8,828 nucleotides of DNA from Caldifarciminota bacterium UBA3079 (GTDB taxonomy: Bacteria; Hydrothermota; Tepidihabitantia; Tepidihabitantales; Tepidihabitantaceae): the NCBI GenBank assembly GCA_002366635.1, contig DFBN01000120.1, positions 1-8,828 of the forward strand, given 5' to 3'. The position numbers and the translations under genes are program-made. Positions 1 to 6,225 of this stretch are shown in pieces (positions within the stretch are counted from its first letter, which is position 1; the number at the start of each line of letters is the position of its first letter). Below the pieces are notes generated by a model, which saw only the letters and a program-made list of their open reading frames with translations, had not been told where the DNA came from and did not search any database.

Positions 1-88
1 CCGATAGCTGACCGTCGCTGAAGTAGAGCTGGTTGTCAGCCATTTGGCTTTCTCGCAGAAAGGGCAGATATGAGGCAATAGGATTCAT
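1..88 (-). CDS. N-terminal fragment of an unidentified protein, cut by the window edge
   Basis: An open frame starts at the ATG at 88-86 and stays open to the left edge, giving 29 complete codons (MNPIASYLPFLRESQ, then MADNQLYFSDGQLS). I do not recognise the family from so short a piece. Support for a real gene: it follows lon on the same strand after 126 bases, a TTGACA / TATCTT promoter (107-134) lies directly upstream in the right direction, and a short GGGA stands six bases before the ATG. A second in-frame ATG (43-41, MADNQ...) is an alternative start. It lies inside a 12-base near-palindrome, AGCCATTTGGCT (38-49 on the plus strand), that could pair over the start codon. Function unknown. 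Confidence 0.5.
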   Translation of the reverse strand, partial: MNPIASYLPFLRESQMADNQLYFSDGQLS

Positions 89-106
89 GATGATTCCCGA
101 TGGCGA

Positions 107-134
107 AAGATAGCGGCTGTGCTACGAATGTCAA
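107..134 (-). promoter_or_regulatory. Predicted sigma70 promoter for the left-edge gene
   Basis: On the minus strand there is an exact -35 TTGACA (134-129), a 16-base spacer and a -10 box TATCTT (112-107; 4 of 6 matches, including the key A2 and T6). Transcription would begin near position 100, leaving a leader of only about 12 bases before the ATG at 88. It suggests that the left-edge gene is transcribed separately from lon. Prediction from sequence only. Confidence 0.5.
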
Positions 135-155
135 GGATGCGGCGAGATTGACCGG

Positions 156-190
156 GCCTTTTTGGTCGAGTTGAAAAGCTCTGAAAAGGC
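156..190 (-). other. Inverted repeat downstream of lon (weak hairpin, not a clear terminator)
   Basis: Seven-base arms GCCTTTT and AAAAGGC (minus strand) flank a loop of about 21 bases, which contains a smaller GAG/CTC pairing. It lies about 25 bases after the lon stop codon, where a transcript end would be expected. No U-tract follows the 3' arm, so an intrinsic terminator is not well supported. It could instead protect the 3' end of the mRNA, or be chance. Confidence 0.2.
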
Positions 191-214
191 GTTGGCTAGA
201 AAAATCGGCTGTGT

Positions 215-2710
215 CTAATCAGTTAACCCCGGTCTATTCTTTTGGGCCTTTTTGCCGGTGGGTTTTTCTTTTTCGGCCTGAAAGCTCTTGTAAATATCGG
301 CCAGTTCCAGGAGCCGCTTTTTCACGAGTCCGTTGACCGAATCGGCAGGATAGCCTTTCTTACTGAGCTTTCCCGCTTTCACGCCGGTGAGAAGCTCAAT
401 TCCCTTGTCAATCGTGTCAACCGCATAAATGTGGAATCGCTTCTTCTTCACCGCATCGACGACTTCGGAACGCAGCATCAGGTCATCAAGGTTTGAACGC
501 GGTATCATTACTCCTTGTGCGCCGGTAAGACCTTTCGCTTTGCAGGTGTAGTAAAACCCTTCTATTTTCTGGTTGACCCCGCCAATCGGCTGAATCTGAC
601 CTTGCTGGTTCACCGAGCCGGTTACTGCGATGTCCTGCCTTATCCCAAGCCCTGAAAGGTCTGAGAGCAAAGCATATATCTCGGTTGAAGATGCGCTGTC
701 ACCGTCAACACCGGAATATGATTGTTCAAATGTAATGGAAGCGGAAAGCACCAACGGCTGGTCCTGGGCGTATTTGTTGCGCAAGTATCCGGCAAGAATA
801 TAAACGCCTTTGTCATGTGTAGGTCCGGAAAGCTGGGCTTCGCGCTCAATATTGATGATTCCTGCAGAACCGACTCCGGTTTTTACGGTAATCCTTGTGG
901 GTTTGCCAAAAGAGTATTCGCCGGTGTCATAAACCGCCAGGCCATTTACCTGGCCTTTTGCCTTACCGGTTACATCAATGAAGATAGTCCCCTGATTTAT
1001 CATCTCCTGCAATTTATCTTCATACAACCTGACCCGATCGCGACGTTTCTCAATCGCTTTCTCCACATGCTCGGTCGATACCGCCTTGGCATTGGCCTTC
1101 TTGGCCCAGAAGCTTGCTTCTTTCAGAATATCGCCGACGATATTGAAACGGGTTGAAAGCTTGTTGCGCCTGCCTGCCAATCGCACGCCGTATTCGACAA
1201 CGCGCTGGACCCCGGTCCTGTTGAATGGAATAAGCTTTTCTTTATCACAAAGGGCCTTTACGACCCGGCAGTACTGTTTTATAGATTCGTCGTTCAAATC
1301 CATCACCCAGTCGAAATCGGCACGCACCTTGAATACTTTTCTGAAATCCTCATCATGGGCAGCAAGCAGGCTGTATACATAAGGGTCTCCAATCATTATT
1401 ACCTTGAGATTTATCGCTATCCGTTCCGGTTTCAAAGCCGACGCACTGAATATCGAAAAGAACGGGTCATAAGCAGCAATCTCAAGCCGGCGGTTCCGCA
1501 GTGTGCGCTTCAATGCCGCCCAGACCCCGGATTCAAGCAGAACATCAAGCGCATTGAGAACCAAAAATCCATGGTCTGCCCGCAATACTGAACCGGCTTT
1601 TATCTTTGTGAAATCGGTCCGCCATTGACCGGTTCTGTCGACGACGCGCTCAATTCCTCCGAAAAGATTTTTGTAATTCGGGTTGGTCTCAAAAACCAGA
1701 GGCGCACCTTTTGTGCGTGAGTTATCCACCAACACATTCACCCGGTATTCAAGATAAGGGTCAACAGATGTCTGGGTCTGCTGCTTTTCCTTGGGACGTT
1801 GCCGGAACAGGTCAATATTGGAGAGAACCGAATCCTGCACTTCTTTCAAGTAGTCCCGCACCTTCCCGTCGCCGTGACGCTCGGCAATATCCGAAAGCCG
1901 CGCTTCCAGCACCGGCCTGACGATGTTCTTGTCCAAATCCAGTAATGCTTCGCGTGCCTTCCGCTCATACTCCCTTACCTTTTTGAAAATAGCGGTCAGC
2001 TCATCGGTCAGCTCGCGATGCTTCGTTTTGATTTCTTCGGCCTGTTCCTTGGTGATTTTGCCTTCTTCAGCCAAAGCCGGCAAAGTTTCGACCTTGACCG
2101 GCTGCTTCTCGATAATCGGCGCCAGGTCCGGTTTTGTAAACGGTGCTGCCTGCACAAGCGCAAATCCTTCTTTTGCAACTTTCTTCTCGAATTCACGCAC
2201 TTGTGCGCTGCCCCTTTCCTTGAAGAGGTCAACAATTTCGGCCCGGCTGTGCTGATAGGTATCACTCTCGAACTGCATCGGGATATTCTTGACCAGGTAT
2301 TTGATGAACTGGTTCATTTCCCGTCTGAAATTATGCCCCTGACCTGCAGGAAAACGGAGCAACAGCGGCTGGTCCGGGTCCTTGAAATTGTTCACATAAC
2401 ATTTGTCGTCGAGCTTGCGCTGCTCAGTGGCAAAACGCTCCAGCATCTGTTTCACCGTTGTGGTCCGGCCGGTTCCGACAGGTCCGGTTACAAAAATATT
2501 ATACCCGGTAGTTTCTATTTCCAGGCCCAGGGCCAGCGCATCGATAGCGCGGCGCTGGCCTACGATATCGCATTTACTTTCCGTGCGCACGGCCTCGGTG
2601 AGTTTGATTTCATTGGTTGTCTTGAAATTCAAACACCTCAATGGGCAGTTCCAGCGCAACCTGCTTGGTGCTACCCGATAGCGCAGAAGTGAACGGTTCT
2701 TATCTGCCAT
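215..2710 (-). CDS. Lon-like ATP-dependent protease (AAA_32 / Lon_C family)
   Basis: The 831-residue protein has the layout of the Lon-related AAA_32 proteases: an N-terminal segment, an AAA ATPase core holding a large helical insertion, and a C-terminal Lon Ser/Lys protease domain. The Walker A motif GPVGTGRT is at residues 76-83. Residues about 150-310 are charged, coiled-coil-like insert. The usual Walker B position reads FLVLN (382-386), with Asn where Asp is common. DFRKVFKVRADFD (455-467) matches a conserved AAA segment of the family. In the protease domain, GDSASS (670-675) gives catalytic Ser672 and GGVNQK (710-715) gives Lys715. It should degrade cytosolic proteins using ATP. The start is supported by an AAGGAG ribosome site five bases before the ATG. 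It lies 60 bases after tldE with no strong promoter between, so it is probably in the tldDE operon. Not classical LonA, which has an N-terminal LAN domain. Confidence 0.93.
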   Translation of the reverse strand: MADKNRSLLRYRVAPSRLRWNCPLRCLNFKTTNEIKLTEAVRTESKCDIVGQRRAIDALALGLEIETTGYNIFVTGPVGTGRTTTVKQMLERFATEQRKLDDKCYVNNFKDPDQPLLLRFPAGQGHNFRREMNQFIKYLVKNIPMQFESDTYQHSRAEIVDLFKERGSAQVREFEKKVAKEGFALVQAAPFTKPDLAPIIEKQPVKVETLPALAEEGKITKEQAEEIKTKHRELTDELTAIFKKVREYERKAREALLDLDKNIVRPVLEARLSDIAERHGDGKVRDYLKEVQDSVLSNIDLFRQRPKEKQQTQTSVDPYLEYRVNVLVDNSRTKGAPLVFETNPNYKNLFGGIERVVDRTGQWRTDFTKIKAGSVLRADHGFLVLNALDVLLESGVWAALKRTLRNRRLEIAAYDPFFSIFSASALKPERIAINLKVIMIGDPYVYSLLAAHDEDFRKVFKVRADFDWVMDLNDESIKQYCRVVKALCDKEKLIPFNRTGVQRVVEYGVRLAGRRNKLSTRFNIVGDILKEASFWAKKANAKAVSTEHVEKAIEKRRDRVRLYEDKLQEMINQGTIFIDVTGKAKGQVNGLAVYDTGEYSFGKPTRITVKTGVGSAGIINIEREAQLSGPTHDKGVYILAGYLRNKYAQDQPLVLSASITFEQSYSGVDGDSASSTEIYALLSDLSGLGIRQDIAVTGSVNQQGQIQPIGGVNQKIEGFYYTCKAKGLTGAQGVMIPRSNLDDLMLRSEVVDAVKKKRFHIYAVDTIDKGIELLTGVKAGKLSKKGYPADSVNGLVKKRLLELADIYKSFQAEKEKPTGKKAQKNRPGLTD

Positions 2711-2715
2711 TATTA

Positions 2716-2721
2716 CTCCTT
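2716..2721 (-). promoter_or_regulatory. Ribosome binding site of the Lon-like protease gene
   Basis: AAGGAG on the minus strand, five bases before the ATG at 2710. It is one of the two clear Shine-Dalgarno sequences in the window and fixes the start codon. It fits a gene translated from inside a longer mRNA. Confidence 0.7.
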
Positions 2722-2743
2722 CCTCGACTTACTCAATGCAAAC

Positions 2744-2771
2744 GCGTAATCCTTTATTCGCAGTGCGTAAT
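2744..2771. repeat. Direct repeat GCGTAAT x2 in the tldE-lon gap
   Basis: The heptamer GCGTAAT occurs at 2744-2750 and 2765-2771. The copies start 21 bases apart, about two helical turns, and lie between the tldE stop codon and the lon ribosome site. Two same-face half-sites could bind a regulator and give lon separate control. No good -35/-10 pair is visible beside it, so this may be chance. Confidence 0.25.
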
Positions 2772-4075
2772 TATTCCTTGGTGGCAACCTTCAGCGCCGG
2801 AAACCTGACAAAAGGCAGGAAGTAGTTGCCTAAATCCTGCTGGGCTGAACCTACTTCTACTTTCTCAAGCATTTTGTAAAGGTTTCCGGTAACCATAACA
2901 TCCTTTACCCGCCCGACAATCTCGCCCCCTTCTATTTTGAATCCCGAAGTAACATTCAGATTTATATCACCAGCCATGATATTCGACTGCCCGCCGCCCA
3001 AGAATTCATAAACAAGAAGTCCTTCTTTTGTTTCCTGAACCAGCTTTTCAAAATCGTTCTTGCCCGATGTAATCTCGAAGTTGGTAATGCCAGGGACTGG
3101 CGGTCTGGAATAACCCCGTCGGGCCGATGCCGTGCATTCACATTTGCATGCGGCCGCGGTCGCAAGGTCAAAAAGAAAGCCCTTAAACACCCCTTTGTCA
3201 AAAAGCACATTCCGATGCCTGGCGACACCTTCACCGTCGAACGGCGACGAAGCTAGCCCGAAGCTATGCAGCGGGTTGTCAAGAATAGTCAGATTTTCAT
3301 CCAGAATCTTCTCGTCTTCCTTGCCGATTAAAGGTGAAGTGCCCTTTTCCCGCTGCTTGCCATTCACTCCGAACTTAAGCGCCACCAGCATACTGGGCAA
3401 AGCTGTCGGCATCACAATTACTGGATAGGTGCCGCTGGTGAGTTTTGCCTTCTGCTTAGCTACCTTTGCCTGCCGTTCCAGCCTATCGGCCAGAGGCTCG
3501 AACTGAAGCGGATGGCCATTGGAAAGGTTTACATAATCAGGAATCCAGACCAGACCGCCGTCAACCAGCAATCCGGTTATCCAAAGGTCGAACTCGGCCC
3601 GCTCAAAACCGACATCAAGCCCACTGCTGTTCTTGACCTTTATTTCCCGGTATGTCCGGGTAAAAGTCAAATCAAGTTTAACATCAGGAACCCGGGCGTG
3701 CATGATGTCAATGAGGTTCTTTCCCCAGTTTACCATCCGCCTCACTGAAACCAGCATCACCCGATTATCAAACACCTTCACTTCAGGGCCTTTCTCAGCT
3801 TCAGGAAATTCAAACTGGGCCGGCTTGCCCAGAACCGAAGTATCGAGTGCGGCATCGGTCAATTCGTTTATCCTGTCCGGGTCGGTGCTCGAGCAGAAAC
3901 CGATTTTCCCGTCTTTGATAACCCGAAGCCCATAGCCCCGTGTCAGTCTAGTCTCCTGGGAATGCAGTTTTCCGCCACGAAACTCAACTACGGTGCGGTC
4001 TGCCTCTTCACCGAATACCTCGGCTGCGTCCGCACGCCGGTTTGCCAAGGCAAGAATTTTCTGTTCCATTGTCAT
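2771..4075 (-). CDS. tldE: TldE/PmbA, partner subunit of the TldD metalloprotease
   Basis: The 434-residue protein matches the PmbA/TldE half of the TldD/PmbA family over its whole length. The N-terminal domain has the typical pattern of DAAEVFGEE, then EFRGGKLHS, then TRGYGLRVIKDGKIGF. The middle has FDGEGVARH (279-287) near GVFKGFLFD. The C-terminal domain ends with EFLGGGQSNIMAGDINLNV (357-375) and GGEIVGRVKDVMVTGN. It has no HExxxH, as expected: TldE is the non-catalytic partner that forms the peptide-binding chamber with TldD. Known roles of the pair are processing of microcin B17, degradation of the CcdA antitoxin and cleavage of unstructured peptides. Its ATG overlaps the tldD stop as ATGA, so translation should be coupled. 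A second ATG two codons on is an equally possible start. About 15 residues near 307-321 (ACKCECTASARRGYS) are unusually Cys-rich, with three Cys in five residues. Confidence 0.93.
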   Translation of the reverse strand: MTMEQKILALANRRADAAEVFGEEADRTVVEFRGGKLHSQETRLTRGYGLRVIKDGKIGFCSSTDPDRINELTDAALDTSVLGKPAQFEFPEAEKGPEVKVFDNRVMLVSVRRMVNWGKNLIDIMHARVPDVKLDLTFTRTYREIKVKNSSGLDVGFERAEFDLWITGLLVDGGLVWIPDYVNLSNGHPLQFEPLADRLERQAKVAKQKAKLTSGTYPVIVMPTALPSMLVALKFGVNGKQREKGTSPLIGKEDEKILDENLTILDNPLHSFGLASSPFDGEGVARHRNVLFDKGVFKGFLFDLATAAACKCECTASARRGYSRPPVPGITNFEITSGKNDFEKLVQETKEGLLVYEFLGGGQSNIMAGDINLNVTSGFKIEGGEIVGRVKDVMVTGNLYKMLEKVEVGSAQQDLGNYFLPFVRFPALKVATKE

Positions 4076-5445
4076 TTCCCGCCTATCAAAACATTGCGAA
4101 TCTTAACATGCGGTGCGCCGAGACCGACCGGTAAAGGTGCCTGGCCGCCTTTACCGCAGCCACCAATACCTCCGAATATGGTTAAATCATCACCGATTGC
4201 CTCAATGTTCTTGAGTGTTTCAAAAACATTACCCGAAAGCGTTACATTCCGCACCATCCTGGTTTTGCGACCGTGTTCAACCAGATACGCATACTGGGAA
4301 GAAAAGGTGAAAGATTCCAACTCTGTCATCCCCCCGCGACTGCCGACGACATAGAGCCCGCTCTCAAGTGAATCCATCATATCGTGAAGCCGGGTAGAAC
4401 GGGATTCAATAAATGTATTGCTCATCCGAACAATCGGAGGGAAACGGTATGAAATTGCCCGGCTGTTACCCGTAGGTAACTCATTCATCTGCTGTGCGGT
4501 CTGCCGGTTGTGCAGGTGCCCGACAAGAATCCCATGCCGGACAAGCTCGGTGCGCTCTGAAGCCGCACCTTCATCGTCGTACCGATAACTTCCACGCTCG
4601 TTAGGCATCGTTGCATCGTCCACAATCGTCAACTCATCAACACCGAAGCGGGTTCCTGTCTTCATCATTTCCTTGAGCCTTTCGTTGTCCGCGATGTGGT
4701 CGGCCTCACTCAGATGGCCGAACGCTTCATGCGCAAAAACCCCGGCAAGCAAAGGGTCAATAACGACAGTGTATTTACCGGCCGGCACCGGTTCTGCTTT
4801 GAGCAAATCAATCGCAACCTTGGCGATACGCTCGCACATCGGTTCGCGGTGCTTCAGTGAATCGAATCCCTGGGTTTTGCCGAATGAATCCGAATAGTCC
4901 TGGATATTGTTGCCGTCTCTGGCCACAGCACGACAGGCAAAGCCGGTATACACGGTTTCCTGGTCAAGCGAGCGGTCATCGGTGGAATAGAAAACAACAT
5001 GTTTATATGAATCCTGATAAACCGAAACCGTAGTAGCGATTCCTTTGTTGCCGAGAATGATATCATTGTAATGCCGGAGGAGGCTACGCTTCTCCGTAAG
5101 CGAGATCCGGCGTGGGTCATCCTCCGGTCGAATACGCACCGTGTCTTCAAAAGGGCCAAGTGCAACCAGGGTTTCATTGCGCGGTGGAAGCAATTCAATC
5201 TCCGAGGCTACTTCTTTCGCCAGTCCTTTCAGGTTTTCGTCGATATTGTTGAATGTAGCTACGCCCCAATTGCCGCGGTGGAAAATACGGAAACAGCCAC
5301 CCCTTTCGAATGAACGCCTGACATCGTCCAGACTCCGGCCACGATAAATAACCCCAGACCCCTCGGTCTCTTCAACCCTTATATCCGCATAATCGACCGC
5401 AAGTCCACCAAGGACTTCTTTGAGAAAAGACTTCATCGTATCCAT
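4072..5445 (-). CDS. tldD: TldD, zinc metalloprotease catalytic subunit
   Basis: The 457-residue protein matches TldD over its full usual length. The zinc motif HEAFGH (residues 239-244: His239, Glu240, His244) is intact and continues as LSEADHI, typical of the family. Near the C-terminus, GGCGKGGQAPLPVGLGAPH (428-446) carries Cys430, the residue expected to be the third zinc ligand from the known TldD structure. With TldE it forms a cytosolic complex that cleaves small unfolded peptides passing through its chamber. The two genes overlap by ATGA and form the start of the tldD-tldE-lon operon. Two in-frame ATGs are possible starts: 5445 (reported) and 5436. The second begins MKSFLKEVL, fits the usual family N-terminus well, and is overlapped in ATGA fashion by a 12-codon upstream ORF, so the true start may be 5436. 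Confidence 0.95.
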   Translation of the reverse strand: MDTMKSFLKEVLGGLAVDYADIRVEETEGSGVIYRGRSLDDVRRSFERGGCFRIFHRGNWGVATFNNIDENLKGLAKEVASEIELLPPRNETLVALGPFEDTVRIRPEDDPRRISLTEKRSLLRHYNDIILGNKGIATTVSVYQDSYKHVVFYSTDDRSLDQETVYTGFACRAVARDGNNIQDYSDSFGKTQGFDSLKHREPMCERIAKVAIDLLKAEPVPAGKYTVVIDPLLAGVFAHEAFGHLSEADHIADNERLKEMMKTGTRFGVDELTIVDDATMPNERGSYRYDDEGAASERTELVRHGILVGHLHNRQTAQQMNELPTGNSRAISYRFPPIVRMSNTFIESRSTRLHDMMDSLESGLYVVGSRGGMTELESFTFSSQYAYLVEHGRKTRMVRNVTLSGNVFETLKNIEAIGDDLTIFGGIGGCGKGGQAPLPVGLGAPHVKIRNVLIGGK

Positions 5446-5471
5446 AGCACGATTACCTTGGAATCGGCCAT
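5433..5471 (-). CDS. Possible 12-residue leader peptide (upstream ORF) of tldD
   Basis: On the minus strand an ATG at 5471-5469 opens a frame reading MADSKVIVLWIR and stops with TGA at 5435-5433. That stop overlaps the second ATG of tldD (5436-5434) as ATGA, the same coupling layout as tldD/tldE. The ATG is about 15 bases after the predicted -10 box and lies within the perfect inverted repeat at 5464-5479. No Shine-Dalgarno precedes it, so it would need near-leaderless initiation. An ORF this short can easily arise by chance; the placement of its two ends is the only evidence. Confidence 0.25.
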   Translation of the reverse strand: MADSKVIVLWIR

Positions 5472-5479
5472 TTGGCCGA
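5464..5479. promoter_or_regulatory. Perfect inverted repeat at the predicted tldD transcription start
   Basis: TCGGCCATTTGGCCGA is a 7-base perfect inverted repeat with a 2-base centre. It begins about at the predicted +1 of the tldD promoter (-10 at 5487-5492) and ends 18 bases before the tldD ATG at 5445. As DNA it has the form of an operator for a dimeric repressor. As RNA it could form a 6-base-pair stem with a 4-base loop in the leader. Either would let the tldDE-lon operon be controlled at this point. Confidence 0.4.
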
Positions 5480-5486
5480 CCGAGAT

Positions 5487-5515
5487 AGAATAAGCTTCAA
5501 CATCCGATTTGTCAA
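5487..5515 (-). promoter_or_regulatory. Predicted sigma70 promoter of the tldD-tldE-lon operon
   Basis: Minus strand: exact TTGACA (5515-5510), a 17-base spacer, and -10 TATTCT (5492-5487; 4 of 6 matches including A2 and T6). Transcription would start near 5480, giving a leader of about 35 bases before tldD. It lies just after the lipoprotein gene stop (5530), so tldD would have its own promoter. Confidence 0.55.
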
Positions 5516-5529
5516 CATGGGCGTTCATT

Positions 5530-6132
5530 CTAAAATGTCGGGTAATTCTGTTGTATCTGGGGCAGTGCTTCGATAGAATCCCGGTATGCCTGGGTCAAGC
5601 CGGTGGAATCGGTTACCATCCAAACCGCGTGCTGAATCATCCACAGATTGGAAGTGCCTGAAATGTCCCGCTCACGCACCAAGTCAATAATCTCTATAAG
5701 CCCGGTATCATCGGTGACCGGCCCGATTTCGAAGGTGTCCGGACTGCGGGGAATCTCCCGATATTTATTACAACAGAATGTCCCAAGCTCAAGCTGAGTG
5801 CTGCTGGTATTAACCGTAATGGCACGGTCTTTGAGTAAAAGCATATGCTGCACCTGGTTCCTGGTTGACCTGAAGAGCAACCCGGCTGGCAAGATATCGG
5901 ATTCTTGGCCGGAACTTTTGGACTGAGCGGTTATATTCAGAGGGAACGTGCCAGATTTTGGGAAACCCCGGTCTTTCCCTGTAATTGACAATAATTCTAT
6001 ATTACGGTTGTAAAGAAAAGCGGTCCCAGACGGCTCAAAATCACCTGAGCCCGGGAAAAGCCGGTCACAGGAAACAAGTATCACAAAGGCACCAAGTCCG
6101 AAAGCGATTGCGGTCAGGATGGACTTCTTCAT
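5530..6132 (-). CDS. Small predicted lipoprotein of unknown function
   Basis: The 200-residue protein begins MKKSILTAIAFGLGAFVILVSC: a positive start, a hydrophobic stretch (about 5-20), and a lipobox LVSC with Cys22 as the lipidation site. It should be exported and anchored to a membrane by lipid. The mature part has a double Cys (120-121) followed by CNKYREIPRSPDTFEIG, then MIQHAVWMVTD (165-175). The order Cys, N-x(n)-P-S/P, then Q-x-A-[VI]-W recalls secreted domains of the thioester/TED-like type, in which a Cys and a QxxxW region come together. That resemblance is from memory and weak, so no function is assigned. The gene has its own TTGACA promoter (6143-6171), whose -10 box is only 10 bases from the ATG. 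No Shine-Dalgarno is visible, so translation is probably leaderless or close to it. Confidence 0.8.
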   Translation of the reverse strand: MKKSILTAIAFGLGAFVILVSCDRLFPGSGDFEPSGTAFLYNRNIELLSITGKDRGFPKSGTFPLNITAQSKSSGQESDILPAGLLFRSTRNQVQHMLLLKDRAITVNTSSTQLELGTFCCNKYREIPRSPDTFEIGPVTDDTGLIEIIDLVRERDISGTSNLWMIQHAVWMVTDSTGLTQAYRDSIEALPQIQQNYPTF

Positions 6133-6142
6133 AGCTTATACC

Positions 6143-6171
6143 AGTATCCTTAAACCCGATGCCTCTGTCAA
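6143..6171 (-). promoter_or_regulatory. Predicted promoter of the lipoprotein gene, giving a near-leaderless mRNA
   Basis: Minus strand: exact TTGACA (6171-6166), a 17-base spacer, and -10 GATACT (6148-6143; 4 of 6 matches including A2 and T6). Transcription should begin within about 3-6 bases of the ATG at 6132, leaving no room for a ribosome site. The -35 box touches the 3' arm of the hairpin at 6170-6201. Confidence 0.5.
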
Positions 6172-6201
6172 GAAACCGACCTTCACCGAAGCCGGTTCCC
6201 T
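6170..6201 (-). terminator. Possible intrinsic terminator after the radical SAM gene
   Basis: In minus-strand RNA the arms AGGGAACCGGCUUC and GAAGGUCGGUUUCUU pair over 14 positions with one bulged G and a GGU loop; three of the pairs are G-U. On the plus strand the same three positions would be A-C mismatches, so the fold belongs to minus-strand transcripts, as expected for the gene that ends at 6226. The U-rich 3' end (GGUUUCUU) is mostly inside the stem and no long U-tract follows, so strength is uncertain. Confidence 0.4.
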
Positions 6202-6225
6202 CTTAAAGTACCGAATCAGGTTTTT

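Noticed and set aside
722..1156. 144-codon plus-strand open frame inside the lon gene region
   Set aside because: Antisense to the protease domain of the Lon-like gene; a long shadow frame of GC-biased coding.
2018..2692. 224-codon plus-strand open frame
   Set aside because: It lies entirely opposite the Lon-like protease gene, whose motifs are clear, and its translation shows no recognisable domain. It is a shadow of the real gene.
3962..4354. 130-codon plus-strand open frame across the tldD/tldE junction
   Set aside because: Opposite two well-supported genes; no ribosome site, no family resemblance.
5985..5990. Plus-strand TTGACA inside the lipoprotein gene
   Set aside because: No plus-strand gene or convincing -10 box follows; single hexamers occur by chance at this rate.
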